Assembly: GCF_000384295.1 (NCBI RefSeq)
Contig: NZ_KB913037.1
Coordinates: 8,061,533-8,125,532, forward strand
Length of the DNA: 64,000 bases
Source of the DNA: Amycolatopsis balhimycina FH 1894
GTDB taxonomy: Bacteria; Actinomycetota; Actinomycetes; Mycobacteriales; Pseudonocardiaceae
Direction: 5' to 3'
Positions 1 to 9,434 of this stretch are shown piece after piece. Each line of letters begins with the position of its first letter. Position 1 is the stretch's first letter. Below the pieces are notes generated by a model. The model ran no database searches. It was not told where the DNA came from and worked only from the letters and a program-made list of their open reading frames with translations. Made by a program: the position numbers and the translations under genes.

Positions 1-2373
1 AAGGAAGGCGCCATCGAGGCGGCCTGGGAGCTGATCACCAAGCCCCAGAGCGACGGCGGCTTCGGCCTCGACCCGGACCGCATCTGGGCGACCGTCTACG
101 AGGACGACTCCGAGGCGGCCGGCCTGTGGCGCAAGCTCACCGGCTTGCCCGGCGAGCGCATCCAGGCGCGCGACATGGTCGACAACTTCTGGTCGATGGG
201 CATCCCCGGCCCCTGCGGCCCGTGCTCGGAGATCTACTACGACCGCGGCCCGGAGTACGGCCGCGAGGGCGGCCCGGTCGTCGACGAGGACCGCTACATC
301 GAGATCTGGAACCTGGTGTTCATGCAGAACATCCGGGGCGAGGGCAGCGGCAAGAAGGACTTCCCGATCCTCGGCGAGCTGCCCGCGAAGAACATCGACA
401 CCGGCATGGGCGTCGAGCGCGTGGCGACGATCCTGCAGGGCGTCGAGAACGTCTACGAGACCGACCTGGTGCGCCCGGTCATCGGCCGCGCGGAGGAGTT
501 CTCCGGCCGCCGCTACGGCAGCAACCACGCCGACGACGTCCGCTTCCGGGTCATCGCCGACCACGCCCGCACCGGTGTCCTGCTGATCGGCGACGGCGTC
601 ACCCCGGGCAACGACGGCCGCGGCTACGTGCTGCGCCGGCTGCTGCGCCGCATCGTCCGGTCCACGCGCCTGCTGGGCGTGCAGGAGCCGGTGCTGCAGG
701 AGTTCGCGAAGGTCGTGCGCGACACCATGGGCCCGACCTACCCCGAGCTGGTCGAGGGCTTCGACCGGATCAACGAGGTCGTCCGGATCGAAGAGGAGGC
801 CTTCCTCTCGACCCTGACCTCCGGTTCGCGCATCTTCGACCTCGCGGCCGAGGAGACCAAGCGCGGTGGCGGGGACGTCCTGGCCGGTGACAAGGCTTTC
901 CAGCTCCACGACACCTACGGCTTCCCGATCGACCTGACGCTGGAGATGGCGTCGGAGCAGGGCCTGACCGTCGACGAGGACGGCTTCCGCACGCTCATGA
1001 ACGAGCAGCGCACCCGCGCGAAGGCGGACGCGGCGTCGCGCAAGACCGGCCACGGCGACCTCTCGGAGTACCGGAAGGTCCTGGAGCAGCACGGCGAGAC
1101 CGAGTTTCTCGGCTACACCGACCTGCAGGCCGAGGCCAAGGTCGTCGCGCTGCTCGAAGCCGGGCAGCCGGTCCGCAGCGTCGCCGCGGGCAAGAAGGCG
1201 GAGCTGGTCCTCGACCGGACGCCGTTCTACGCCGAGAGCGGTGGCCAGGTCGCCGACACCGGCGTGCTGCTCGGCGACGGCGTCGAGCTGAAGGTCCTGG
1301 ACGTCCAGAAGATCGTGCCGGGGCTGTTCGTGCACCGCGTCGAGGTCACCGAGGGCGAGGTCGGCCTGGACACCAAGCTGACCGGCTCGGTCGACGCGCA
1401 CCGACGGCTGTCCGTCGAGCGCTCGCACTCCGCGACGCACCTGGTGCACGCGGCCGTCCGCGGCGCGTACGGCAAGCGCGCGGCGCAGGCGGGCTCGCTG
1501 AACTCGCCGGGCCGCATGCGGTTCGACTTCACCACGCCCGGCTCGGTCTCGGCGGACGTGCTGACCGAGGTCGAGCAGGAGGTCAACGACTACCTGCAGA
1601 CCAACGTCGAGGTGCAGAGCTTCACCACGACCAAGGACAAGGCCCTCGAGCTGGGCGCGGTGGCGCTCTTCGGCGAGAAGTACGGCAACGACGTCCGCGT
1701 GGTCGACATGGGCGAGTACTCCCGTGAGCTCTGCGGTGGCACGCACGTCGACCGGATCGGCCAGCTCGGCCTGGTCAAGCTGGTCTCGGACGCCTCCATC
1801 GGCTCGGGCGTGCACCGCGTCGAGGCGCTGGTCGGCACGGACGCGCTGAAGTACGTCCGCAAGGAGCAGCTGCTGGTTTCGCAGCTGGCGAACACCTTCA
1901 AGGTGCCGTCCGACCAGCTGCCCGCCCGCATCGAAGATGTCCTGACCCGGCTGAAGAACGCCGAGAAGGAGATCGCGCAGCTGAAGACCCAGCAGGTGCT
2001 GGGGTCGACCGGGGCGCTCGCCGACAAGGCGGTCGACGTCAACGGCGTCTCGGTCGTGGCCGAGGTCGTCCCGGACGTCGACGGCAACGGCCTGCGCGCG
2101 CTCGCGTCGGACATCCGGGGCCGGCTCGGCTCGCGGCCCGGCGTGGTCGCGCTGTTCTCGCCGGCCGGCGACAAGCTGAGCTTCGTCGTCGCGACGACCA
2201 AGGCGGCCCAGGAGAAGGGCATCGCCGCGGGCAAGCTCGTGCCGTCGTTCGCCGAGAAGATCGGCGGACGCGGCGGCGGCAAGCCCGACATGGCCCAGGG
2301 CGGTGGCACCAACCCGGCCGGCGCGGCCGAGGCGGTCACCGCCCTCCGCTCGGCGATTGCCGGCATTGGTTAA
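1..2373 (+). CDS. alaS: Alanyl-tRNA synthetase (5' end missing)
   Basis: The reading frame is open from the first base, so about 790 C-terminal residues are present and roughly the first hundred, including the start of the catalytic core, lie upstream. It charges tRNA-Ala with alanine in the cytoplasm. Visible are the end of the class II catalytic region ([22 protein letters not shown]), the editing domain with HSATH near 1430, and the zinc-site ELCGGTH near 1730. The C-terminal DHHA1-type domain ends in a glycine-rich [14 protein letters not shown] stretch. The TAA overlaps the likely TTG start of ruvX, suggesting co-transcription. Confidence 0.97.
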   Translation, partial: KEGAIEAAWELITKPQSDGGFGLDPDRIWATVYEDDSEAAGLWRKLTGLPGERIQARDMVDNFWSMGIPGPCGPCSEIYYDRGPEYGREGGPVVDEDRYIEIWNLVFMQNIRGEGSGKKDFPILGELPAKNIDTGMGVERVATILQGVENVYETDLVRPVIGRAEEFSGRRYGSNHADDVRFRVIADHARTGVLLIGDGVTPGNDGRGYVLRRLLRRIVRSTRLLGVQEPVLQEFAKVVRDTMGPTYPELVEGFDRINEVVRIEEEAFLSTLTSGSRIFDLAAEETKRGGGDVLAGDKAFQLHDTYGFPIDLTLEMASEQGLTVDEDGFRTLMNEQRTRAKADAASRKTGHGDLSEYRKVLEQHGETEFLGYTDLQAEAKVVALLEAGQPVRSVAAGKKAELVLDRTPFYAESGGQVADTGVLLGDGVELKVLDVQKIVPGLFVHRVEVTEGEVGLDTKLTGSVDAHRRLSVERSHSATHLVHAAVRGAYGKRAAQAGSLNSPGRMRFDFTTPGSVSADVLTEVEQEVNDYLQTNVEVQSFTTTKDKALELGAVALFGEKYGNDVRVVDMGEYSRELCGGTHVDRIGQLGLVKLVSDASIGSGVHRVEALVGTDALKYVRKEQLLVSQLANTFKVPSDQLPARIEDVLTRLKNAEKEIAQLKTQQVLGSTGALADKAVDVNGVSVVAEVVPDVDGNGLRALASDIRGRLGSRPGVVALFSPAGDKLSFVVATTKAAQEKGIAAGKLVPSFAEKIGGRGGGKPDMAQGGGTNPAGAAEAVTALRSAIAGIG

Positions 2374-2866
2374 CCGCGGAAACCGCGGCCCGGATCGGCC
2401 AGGCAAGGACGATCCGGGGCGCGGCCGTCGGCTCGGAGTGGATGTCGGATCCGTCCGGGTCGGGGTGGCGCTGAGCGATCCGGCCCCCGTGCTCGCCTCG
2501 CCATTGGTTACCCTCTCCCGCGATGCGACCGACGACAGTGATCTGGACCAGCTGGCCGCCCTTGTCACCGAGCACGAGGTGGTCGAGGTGATCGTGGGCC
2601 TGCCGCGAACGCTCGCCAACCGGCAGGGACCGGCGGCCGAGCTGGCCATCGCGTATTCTGAACGCCTGGCCGGGCGGATAGCGCCCGTGCCGGTCCGGCT
2701 GGGCGACGAGCGGTTGACCACGGTCACCGCATCCCGCATCCTCTCCCAGCGCGGGGTCAAGGGCCGCAAGCAGCGCGCGGTGGTCGACCAGGCCGCCGCC
2801 GTGGAGATCTTGCAGGCCTGGATCGACGCCGTCGCTGCGCACCGCGCCCGGGAGGGAGACCGATGA
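2366..2866 (+). CDS. ruvX: RuvX/YqgF-type putative Holliday junction resolvase
   Basis: RNase H-fold protein of about 166 residues. Family members act in 16S rRNA 5' processing and are proposed Holliday junction resolvases. The first acidic strand [15 protein letters not shown], the VGLPRTL motif and the C-terminal DERLTTVTA and [16 protein letters not shown] blocks match the family. I chose a TTG at 2366, which overlaps the alaS stop by eight bases, because conserved sequence starts about 25 codons later; an in-frame ATG at 2303 lies deep inside alaS. The stop overlaps the mltG ATG as ATGA. The alaS-ruvX-mltG-aroE order is common in bacteria. Confidence 0.9.
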   Translation: MVNRGNRGPDRPGKDDPGRGRRLGVDVGSVRVGVALSDPAPVLASPLVTLSRDATDDSDLDQLAALVTEHEVVEVIVGLPRTLANRQGPAAELAIAYSERLAGRIAPVPVRLGDERLTTVTASRILSQRGVKGRKQRAVVDQAAAVEILQAWIDAVAAHRAREGDR

Positions 2867-4932
2867 ACGAGCAACCACCCGAGCGTGGGCGCCGACGCCT
2901 GCGCGAACCGGACGCGGTGACCCCGCCGCCGTCCCGGCCCGCGCCTCGCCGCGTCGACCCGCGAGACCCCCGCGCGAGCGGCTACCAGGAGCTTCCGCAG
3001 CCGTCCCGGCACAGCGGCCAGCACGAGCTGCCGCAGCCGTCGCGCCGGGCACGGCCCGAGCCGGGCTACGACCCGGCGGGCGGCCGCCGCCGGCGGCTCG
3101 AGCCGCCGGGCACGCTGCCCCCGGCCGACGACGAGTTCGACCCGCAGGCCCAGCAGGCCGCCCCCGCCCGGGCCGCGCGGGCCCGGCACGGCCTCGACGA
3201 GGGCTCCGAGGTCGAGTCCCCGGCCCCCCGCCGCCGTCGTGCGGCCCCGGAGCCGGCCGAGGCCGCGAGCCGGCCATCCCGGCGCCGCGCCGCCGCGGAA
3301 CCGGTCGAGCCACCGCCCTCGCGGCGGCGCGCGGCCGAACCCCAGCCGGGCCGGCGAGGCCCGGCTCCCGAGCCGATCGAGGCCGCCGAGCCGCGGCCGG
3401 GCCGTCGCCGGGCCCCCGACCCGGCCGAGGCCGTCGAGTCACGGCGGCGTCGCGCGGCCCTCGATCCCGACCCCGGTCCCGACCCCCGCCGCGAGCCCCC
3501 GTCGCCCGCGCGGCGGTCCGTCCAGCCGGGTGACCGCTCTGCTGTCGTGCCCGAACCCGGTGACGAGCCCCCGCGGCGGCGCCGGCCGCCGCCTCCGCCG
3601 GTGCGCGAGGAACCGCAGACCGACGTCTTGCCGGCGCTGGCTCCGCCGCCTCCGGCCGAACCCCCGCGTCCGCCGCGCGAGGAGCCGGAGCTCTTCGCCG
3701 AGGACGACGAGTACGACGAATACGACGACGAGTACGCGGACTACGACGACGCCGAGTACGACGAAGCCGAGTACGACGACTACGAGGACGAGCCGGAGAA
3801 GCCGCGGAAGAAGAAGAAGGGCAAGCGCGCCCTCGGCTGGGTCGCCGCGCTCGTGGTGATCGTCCTGCTCGCCGGCGGCGCCTACTACGGCTTCAACAAG
3901 ATCTTCGGCTACGCCGACTTCGAAGGTTCCGGCGACGGTGACGTGCTGTTCCAGGTCGACGACGGCGACTCGACGTCGGCGATCGGCGCGAAGCTCGCCA
4001 CGGCGGGCGTCGTCGCCAGCGGCAAGGCGTTCGTGAAGGCGGGCGAGGACAACACGAAGCTGGCCAAGCTCCAGCACGGCTTCTACGTGATGAAGTCGCA
4101 CATGTCCGGAGCCAGCGCGGTCGAACGCATCGTGGCCCCGGAGGCCAGGGTCGGGCAGCTGGAGATCCGGCCGTACACGCAGTTCGACGACATCACCCAG
4201 CCCGACGGCAAGGTCACGCCCGGTGTGTACAGCCTGATGGCGAAGGCCTCGTGCGCCCAGCTCAACGGCAAGAGCACCTGCGTCACGACCGACGACCTGC
4301 GCAAGGTCGTCGACGGGGCGGACCTGAAGGCGCTCGGCGTGCCGGACTGGGCGGTCGAGCCCGCGAACAAGGCCGACCGCAAGGACCGCAGGCTGGAAGG
4401 CCTGATCGCCCCGGGCGTCTACGACGTCCGGCCCGGGGCCAGCGCACAGGAGATCATCACCCAGCTGGTGAAGTCCTCGGCCGAGGCGATCCAGAACGCC
4501 GGGCTCAGCCCGCAGTCGGCCGGTCCGGGGATGACGCCGTACCAGACGCTGATCATCGCCTCGATCATCGAACGCGAAGCCGTGAAGACCGACTTCGGCA
4601 AGCTCTCGCGGGTGATCTACAACCGGCTGGCGATCACCATGCGGCTGCAGATGGACTCCACGGTCAACTACGTGCTGGACCGGCCGACCCTGAAGACCAA
4701 CGACGACGACCGCGCGAAGTCCGGGGCGTACAACACGTACCGGAACACCGGGCTGCCCCCGACCCCGATCTCGGTCCCGAGCCCCGACGCCATCCAGGCG
4801 GCGGTGCACCCGCCGGAGGGGGACTGGTTGTACGTCGTCAAGTGTGAGAAGAACGGCCTGTCCTGCTTCGCGGTCAAGCTGGAGGACCACAACAAGAACG
4901 TCGCGGAAGCCAGGGCGAAGGGTGTCTTCTGA
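2863..4932 (+). CDS. mltG: Endolytic transglycosylase MltG with long disordered N-terminus
   Basis: Membrane-anchored murein transglycosylase that cleaves nascent glycan strands to set their length. The first ~280 residues are low-complexity Pro/Arg/Glu sequence. They are followed by an acidic DEYDD-repeat tract (~280-313), a basic KKKKGKR stretch, one transmembrane helix (~322-345) and the extracellular YceG/MltG domain. The catalytic-site region reads [24 protein letters not shown], with the Glu expected for the family. At 689 residues it is about twice the E. coli length, all of the excess being N-terminal and cytoplasmic. A GGAGGG ribosome-binding site precedes the ATG, which overlaps the ruvX stop. 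The GTG of aroE lies inside its 3' end. Confidence 0.95.
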   Translation: MNEQPPERGRRRLREPDAVTPPPSRPAPRRVDPRDPRASGYQELPQPSRHSGQHELPQPSRRARPEPGYDPAGGRRRRLEPPGTLPPADDEFDPQAQQAAPARAARARHGLDEGSEVESPAPRRRRAAPEPAEAASRPSRRRAAAEPVEPPPSRRRAAEPQPGRRGPAPEPIEAAEPRPGRRRAPDPAEAVESRRRRAALDPDPGPDPRREPPSPARRSVQPGDRSAVVPEPGDEPPRRRRPPPPPVREEPQTDVLPALAPPPPAEPPRPPREEPELFAEDDEYDEYDDEYADYDDAEYDEAEYDDYEDEPEKPRKKKKGKRALGWVAALVVIVLLAGGAYYGFNKIFGYADFEGSGDGDVLFQVDDGDSTSAIGAKLATAGVVASGKAFVKAGEDNTKLAKLQHGFYVMKSHMSGASAVERIVAPEARVGQLEIRPYTQFDDITQPDGKVTPGVYSLMAKASCAQLNGKSTCVTTDDLRKVVDGADLKALGVPDWAVEPANKADRKDRRLEGLIAPGVYDVRPGASAQEIITQLVKSSAEAIQNAGLSPQSAGPGMTPYQTLIIASIIEREAVKTDFGKLSRVIYNRLAITMRLQMDSTVNYVLDRPTLKTNDDDRAKSGAYNTYRNTGLPPTPISVPSPDAIQAAVHPPEGDWLYVVKCEKNGLSCFAVKLEDHNKNVAEARAKGVF

Positions 4933-5776
4933 GCCGCGCCGCGCCGCCGTGCTGGGCAAGCCGGTGGCGCACTCGCTGTCGCCGGTGCTGCACACGGCCG
5001 CGTTCGCCGCGCTCGGCCTGACGGGCTGGACGTACGAGCGGATCGAGACGAGCGCCGAAGAGCTCCCGGGGCTCGTCGACGGCCTGGGCCCCGAGTGGGC
5101 CGGGCTCTCGGTCACCATGCCGGGCAAGCGCGCGGCGCTGGACCACGCGGACGAGGTGACGCCGCGCGCGGCCGCCGTCGGCGCGGCCAACACCCTGGTC
5201 CGCACCGCGAAGGGCTGGCTCGCGGACTGCACCGACGTCGACGGCGTCACCGGCGCCCTGCGCGCGGCGGGCGGCTACGAGCCGTCGCCCGCCGACATCG
5301 CGGTCGTGCTCGGCGCGGGTGGCACCGCGGCGGCGGCCGTCGTCGGGCTCGCGGCGCTCGGGGTGCGGCAGGTGCGCCTGGTCGTCCGGGAACCCGCCCG
5401 GGCCTCGGAAACCCTCGACGCGGCGAAGCGGGCTTCGCTCGACGTCGACGTGCTCCGCTGGTCCGAAACGGACTTCGCGACGCTGGGTTCCGCGGCGGTG
5501 CTCGTGAACACCGTCCCGCCGGACGCGGTCGGGCCGCACGTGGCCGACCTGGCCCCGGTCGCGCACGTCCTCGACGTCATCTACCACCCGTGGCCGACGC
5601 CGCTCGCCGAAGCGGTCGCGGCGCGCGGTGGCCGGCTCGCGACCGGGCTGGACATGCTGCTGCACCAGGCCTTCGGCCAAGCCGAGCACTTCACCGGCCG
5701 CCCCGCCCCGCGCGCGGCGATGCGGGACGCGCTGCGCGCGGCGACGGGCAACCTGCTGCCGCTGCCGATCGGCTGA
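4922..5776 (+). CDS. aroE: Shikimate dehydrogenase
   Basis: Converts 3-dehydroshikimate to shikimate with NADPH, the fourth step of the shikimate pathway. The shikimate-binding HSLSP is near residue 17, the catalytic Lys is in MPGKRAAL (~68), AANTL and DCTDVDG follow, and the nucleotide-binding GAGGTA is near 130. The usual NRT-type NADP loop reads VVREPARA, so the adenine-phosphate contact may differ. The GTG start at 4922 lies 11 bases inside mltG, preceded by an AGGGCGAAG ribosome-binding site, giving 284 residues, the normal length. The other shikimate genes lie at 16529-19779. Confidence 0.92.
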   Translation: MSSEPRRAAVLGKPVAHSLSPVLHTAAFAALGLTGWTYERIETSAEELPGLVDGLGPEWAGLSVTMPGKRAALDHADEVTPRAAAVGAANTLVRTAKGWLADCTDVDGVTGALRAAGGYEPSPADIAVVLGAGGTAAAAVVGLAALGVRQVRLVVREPARASETLDAAKRASLDVDVLRWSETDFATLGSAAVLVNTVPPDAVGPHVADLAPVAHVLDVIYHPWPTPLAEAVAARGGRLATGLDMLLHQAFGQAEHFTGRPAPRAAMRDALRAATGNLLPLPIG

Positions 5777-5846
5777 AGTTCACTGGCGAAGATCGCCGGT
5801 TCCGATATTCTGGTGGACTGCCCAAAAGAAGGGGGTCTTCACCAAG

Positions 5847-7106
5847 ATGACCAGTCAAGAAGCGCTGAACGACGCCGGGATCGCCTCGGCGTGGGTCGGC
5901 GAGGCACCGAAACTCGAGTCCACGGTCACGCTCGCCGACTACGACCCGGAGTGGCCGAAGCTCTTCGAGCGCGAAGCCGGGCGGATCCGGGGCGTGCTGG
6001 GGGACCGGGTGCTCGTCCTCGAGCACGTGGGGTCGACGTCGGTGCCGGGGCTGTGCGCCAAGCCGATCATCGACATCCTCCTGGAGGTACCGGATTCCGA
6101 CGACGAGGACGCCTACGTCCCCGCCCTGGAGGCGGCCGGCTACCGGCTCGTCATCCGCGAGCCGGACTGGGAGAAGCACCGCTGCTTCAAAGGCCCGGAC
6201 ACGGACATCAACCTGCACGTGTACTCGCCCGGAAACGGCCAGACCGAGCGCTACCGGCTCCTGCGCGAGCGGATGCGGGCGCACCCGGAGGAGCGTGACC
6301 TCTACGTGGCGAAGAAGCGGGAGCTGGCCGCGAAGACGTGGAAGTACATCCAGAACTACGCCGACGCCAAGACGGAGGTGATCGAGGAGATCCTCGGCCG
6401 GGCGCGCGCGGCGCAGTACGACGCGTTCAGCGAGGACTACGCCGAGCACGCGGAGAAGTCCGTCACCAACGCTCTCTACGACCGGCCCGCGATCGTGGAC
6501 CTGGCCGGAGACGTCGAGGGCAAGCGCGTGCTCGACGCCGGCTGCGCGGCCGGGCACCTGAGCGCGTTGCTGGCCGGGCGGGGAGCGGACGTCCTCGGCG
6601 TCGACGCGAGTGCCGGCATGGTCGCCGTCGCGCGGCGGAAGTTCGGGGACGTCGCGCGGTTCGAGCAGGCGGACATCACCCGTCCACTCGACGTCGAGGA
6701 CGGCTCGATCGACGTGGTCACGGCGTCGCTCGTGCTGCACTACCTGAAGGACTGGGGGCCGGCGCTGGCGGAGTTCCGCCGGGTCCTGAAGCCCGGCGGG
6801 CTGCTGGTGTTCTCGGTGCACCACCCGGGCGAGGACTGGCGGTGGTTCGGCAAGGAGAACTACTTCGAGGTCGAGCTGCTGGAAGACGAGTTCCCGCCCG
6901 GTCAGCGGGTGCGCTTCTACCGGCGTCCGCTGAGCCGGACGTTCCAGGCGGTGCGCGACGCCGGGTTCGACGTCGACCGCCTGGTCGAGCCGATGCCGGT
7001 ACCGGAAACCGACGAGGCGGATCCGAACTGGGCGGCGAACCTGCGCACCAAACCGCGGTTCCTGTACTTCCGGGCGGTCAGTCCCGCTTCGCCAGCTCGC
7101 GGATGA
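5847..7106 (+). CDS. GrpB (UPF0157) nucleotidyltransferase-like domain fused to SAM methyltransferase
   Basis: A 419-residue two-domain protein. Residues ~28-190 form a GrpB/UPF0157 domain of the nucleotidyltransferase superfamily (HVGSTSVPGLCAKPIIDI near 60, then LHVYSPG). Residues ~195-400 form a class I SAM-dependent methyltransferase with the LDAGCAAGH motif near 228, an acidic strand-2 end (VLGVDAS) and a Methyltransf_11-like LKPGGLLVF block. The substrate is unknown. An AGAAGGGGG ribosome-binding site precedes the ATG. The last 29 bases overlap the 3' end of the convergent tetR gene. Each domain is common alone; I do not recognise a characterised protein with this fusion. Confidence 0.85.
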   Translation: MTSQEALNDAGIASAWVGEAPKLESTVTLADYDPEWPKLFEREAGRIRGVLGDRVLVLEHVGSTSVPGLCAKPIIDILLEVPDSDDEDAYVPALEAAGYRLVIREPDWEKHRCFKGPDTDINLHVYSPGNGQTERYRLLRERMRAHPEERDLYVAKKRELAAKTWKYIQNYADAKTEVIEEILGRARAAQYDAFSEDYAEHAEKSVTNALYDRPAIVDLAGDVEGKRVLDAGCAAGHLSALLAGRGADVLGVDASAGMVAVARRKFGDVARFEQADITRPLDVEDGSIDVVTASLVLHYLKDWGPALAEFRRVLKPGGLLVFSVHHPGEDWRWFGKENYFEVELLEDEFPPGQRVRFYRRPLSRTFQAVRDAGFDVDRLVEPMPVPETDEADPNWAANLRTKPRFLYFRAVSPASPARG

Positions 7107-7746
7107 GGTCGACGACCTCCCGGCTGACCGGCCGGAACATCCGCAGCCGGGAGAGCGCGGCCAGCCGGGCGATCAGGGGGACGCTGCGCTCGACCAGCAT
7201 CCGGCTGCGTTTGGTGCCGGGCGAGCGGTCGTGGACCCAGAACAGCACCACGCCCATCTGACCGAGCCAGAGCAGCTCCGGCAGCTGGTCCCGCAGTTCC
7301 GGGTCGAGCTTGACGTCGGAGCCGTCGACGACCTCGCGCATGAGGCCGATCGAGGCTTCGCGGGCGGCCGAGGAGTCGTCGCTGAACGGGCTCAGCGGCG
7401 ACTCCGGGTCGGCCGCGTTGACGAAGAACTGCGTGCCGAACCGGTGGTAGGGCTCGGCGATGTCGAGCCAGCACAGCAGCACCGCCCGCAGGCGCGCCGC
7501 GAAGCCGGTTTCGCCGTCCAGCAGCGCCCGGGCCGCGGCCAGGTGCTGCCGGGCGATCTCGTCGTAGAAGCCCTGGACCAGCTGTTCCTTCGAGGAGAAG
7601 TAGTAGTAGGCGTTCCCGACCGAGACGCCCGCTTCCGCGGCGATCGCCCGCATCGTCGTCCGGTCGTAGCCGTTCTCGGTGAACAGCCGCATCGCGGTCG
7701 TGACGATCAGGGACCGCGTTTCCTCGCTCTTGGCCACGCGCAGCAC
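7078..7746 (-). CDS. TetR-family transcriptional regulator
   Basis: A 222-residue repressor-like protein. The N-terminal helix-turn-helix (residues ~12-58) contains TTMRAIAAEAGVSVGNAYYYFSSKEQL, very close to the TetR consensus. The C-terminal ligand-binding part is helical and Leu/Arg rich with no recognisable specificity. It is downstream of, and same-strand with, a small membrane protein gene 16 bases away, so the two are probably one operon read leftward. Two perfect or near-perfect 12-bp palindromes sit just upstream of that operon (8218-8262) and are the natural candidates for autoregulation. The 3' end overlaps the converging methyltransferase-fusion gene by 29 bases. Confidence 0.9.
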   Translation of the reverse strand: MLRVAKSEETRSLIVTTAMRLFTENGYDRTTMRAIAAEAGVSVGNAYYYFSSKEQLVQGFYDEIARQHLAAARALLDGETGFAARLRAVLLCWLDIAEPYHRFGTQFFVNAADPESPLSPFSDDSSAAREASIGLMREVVDGSDVKLDPELRDQLPELLWLGQMGVVLFWVHDRSPGTKRSRMLVERSVPLIARLAALSRLRMFRPVSREVVDLIRELAKRD

Positions 7747-7762
7747 GTTAGCGCCGGGTCCG

Positions 7763-8188
7763 TCAGGGCGCGGGGTAGGGCGGGACCTGGCCGGCGTAAG
7801 GCATCGGGAGCGGCTGTGACACCGGGACCGATGGGAGCTTCGGAGCCAGGTGGCGGCGCCGGATGCCGTTGAAGACCAGCACGTTCGTCAGGTGCATGAA
7901 GCCGAGGACGAGCGCGACCGTGCCGACCTTCACCGAGATCAGCTCGAACACCTCCCGCGCGGTGGGCACCTCGGCGCTGCTGGTCAGGAACAGCGTCACG
8001 AAACCGAGGCTGATCAGGTAGAAGCCGACGACCAGGAGCTGATTGACGGCGGCGGCGAGGCCGGGGCTGTCGGCGAAGACCTCGGTGAGGAAGGCGCGGC
8101 CGTGCTTGCTCAGCGTCCGGGCCACGAGCACGGTCAACGGAACGCTGATGAGCAGGTAGAGCGCATAGGCGAGGACGATTCGATCCAT
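7763..8188 (-). CDS. Small integral membrane protein, TetR-linked
   Basis: A 141-residue protein with about four hydrophobic helices: IVLAYALYLLISVPLTVLV near the N-terminus, LLVVGFYLISLGFVTLFL in the middle, and VGTVALVLGFMHLTNVLVF toward the end. A Pro-rich cytoplasmic-looking tail follows. I chose the ATG at 8188 because a good GGAGG ribosome-binding site lies just upstream; the frame stays open further, but that extension runs through the operator palindromes. Function is not recognisable. Its position as first gene of a TetR-controlled pair suggests an inducible membrane function such as efflux support or envelope adaptation, which is inference. Confidence 0.72.
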   Translation of the reverse strand: MDRIVLAYALYLLISVPLTVLVARTLSKHGRAFLTEVFADSPGLAAAVNQLLVVGFYLISLGFVTLFLTSSAEVPTAREVFELISVKVGTVALVLGFMHLTNVLVFNGIRRRHLAPKLPSVPVSQPLPMPYAGQVPPYPAP

Positions 8189-8217
8189 GGTTCCTCCAGG
8201 TCGTGAACACCAGGTTT

Positions 8218-8262
8218 TGAACGTGTTCAGGATGACGGTAGCCCTCTTTCTGAACGCGTTCA
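8218..8262. promoter_or_regulatory. Paired TetR-type operators
   Basis: TGAACGTGTTCA (8218-8229) and TGAACGCGTTCA (8251-8262) are 12-bp palindromes whose centres are 33 bp apart, about three helical turns, so both face the same side of DNA. A further half-site TGAACAC is at 8204-8210. They lie immediately upstream of the leftward membrane protein-tetR pair, the expected place for an autorepressing TetR operator. Confidence 0.75.
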
Positions 8263-8314
8263 AGAGTGCCGGGCGTCACGTCGCCCCTGGTCCGCGGGCC
8301 GGGCCCGGGCTGGC

Positions 8315-8320
8315 TACGGT
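8315..8320 (+). promoter_or_regulatory. Leaderless -10 element TACGGT
   Basis: TACGGT ends six bases before the ATG at 8327 and there is no Shine-Dalgarno sequence. This is the arrangement expected when transcription starts at or within a base of the start codon. Confidence 0.5.
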
Positions 8321-8326
8321 GAGGCC

Positions 8327-9259
8327 ATGCGGATCGCGATTCTCGACGACTACCAGAACGTCGCCCTCACCTTCGGTGACTGGGACTCGCTCAAGGCCGG
8401 CATCACGGTCTTCACGCGGCCCCTGGACGACGTCGTCCGGCAGCTGCAGGGCTTCGAGGCGGTCGTCGCGATGCGTGAGCGCACCCGCTTCCCGGCCGAG
8501 GTGCTCGACCGGCTGCCCGACCTGAAGCTGCTGGTCAGCACGGGCAAGCGGAACGCGGCGATCGACGTCGCGGCCGCGCGGCGCAACGGCGTCGTCGTGT
8601 CGGCCACCGGGTACATCGGGGAACCGACCGCCGAGCACACCTGGGCGCTGATCCTCGCCGCGTCGCGGAACCTGCCGCAGGAGTTCCGGTCCATGCGCGA
8701 GGGCGGCTGGCAGACGACCGTCGGCACCATGCTGCACGGCAAGACGCTCGGCCTGCTCGGCCTCGGCAGGCTCGGCGCGGGCGCGGCGAAGATCGGCCAG
8801 GTCTTCGGCATGGAGACGATTGCCTGGAGCCAGAACCTGACGCGGGAGAAGGCCGATCCGCACGGCGTCACCGCGGTGTCCAAGGAGGAGCTGTTCGCCC
8901 GCTCCGACGTGCTTTCCGTCCACCTGGTGCTCAGCGAGCGGACGCGGGGCCTGGTCGGGGCGGCCGAGCTCGCCGCGATGAAGCCCACCGCGTTGCTGGT
9001 GAACACCTCCCGCGGCCCGATCGTCGACGAGGCCGCGCTGGTGGACGCCTTGCGGCGCAAGGAGATCCGGGCCGCGGCGCTCGACGTCTACGACACCGAG
9101 CCGTTCCCCGCCGACCATCCACTGAGGACACTCGACAACGCCGTTCTGACACCGCACATCGGGTTCGTCGCGCGGGAGACGTACGAGATCTTCTACGGCG
9201 ACGCGATCGAGGACATCGCCGCCTACCAGGCGGGGACGCCGATCCGCCTCATGGAGTGA
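8327..9259 (+). CDS. D-2-hydroxyacid dehydrogenase family protein
   Basis: NAD-dependent oxidoreductase of the D-isomer-specific 2-hydroxyacid dehydrogenase family, 310 residues. The Rossmann motif GLLGLGRLGAGAAK is near residue 146. The catalytic Arg is in NTSRGPIVDE (~229), the Glu in DVYDTEP (~256) and the His in TPHIGFV (~279). The N-terminal ILDDYQNVAL resembles members often annotated as phosphoglycerate dehydrogenase-like, but the C-terminal ACT or ASB domains of true SerA are absent, so the substrate is open. It appears to be a single-gene unit with a leaderless promoter and a strong terminator hairpin downstream at 9347. Confidence 0.9.
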   Translation: MRIAILDDYQNVALTFGDWDSLKAGITVFTRPLDDVVRQLQGFEAVVAMRERTRFPAEVLDRLPDLKLLVSTGKRNAAIDVAAARRNGVVVSATGYIGEPTAEHTWALILAASRNLPQEFRSMREGGWQTTVGTMLHGKTLGLLGLGRLGAGAAKIGQVFGMETIAWSQNLTREKADPHGVTAVSKEELFARSDVLSVHLVLSERTRGLVGAAELAAMKPTALLVNTSRGPIVDEAALVDALRRKEIRAAALDVYDTEPFPADHPLRTLDNAVLTPHIGFVARETYEIFYGDAIEDIAAYQAGTPIRLME

Positions 9260-9346
9260 AGGTGTGCGGCCCGCCGGGGCTCGAGGTCCCCGCACCAGCC
9301 CGGCGGCGGGCCTGCACCCTTAGATGAGACCACCCCGGCCACCCGT

Positions 9347-9375
9347 GGCGGCAGGGTCTTTGGACCCTGGCCGCC
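9347..9375. terminator. Hairpin between convergent genes
   Basis: GGCGGCAGGGTC pairs with GACCCTGGCCGCC around a TTTG loop, with one bulged G. The 12-bp stem lies between two converging genes and probably terminates both, without a U-tract as is common in GC-rich actinobacteria. Confidence 0.6.
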
Positions 9376-9434
9376 CCGGGCCGTTGGGCAGCACGCGCGG
9401 TCGGCGATTTTCCCTCCGGGGCGGGAAAGCGCGT

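Noticed and set aside
126..890. Arg/Pro-rich plus-strand frame inside alaS
   Set aside because: It is a +2-frame shadow of alaS; the translation is typical of out-of-frame GC-rich DNA.
9260..9434. Small gene between the hydroxyacid dehydrogenase and the serine hydrolase
   Set aside because: A 91-codon frame begins here but translates the terminator hairpin and then runs antisense to the hydrolase; no ribosome-binding site or family match.
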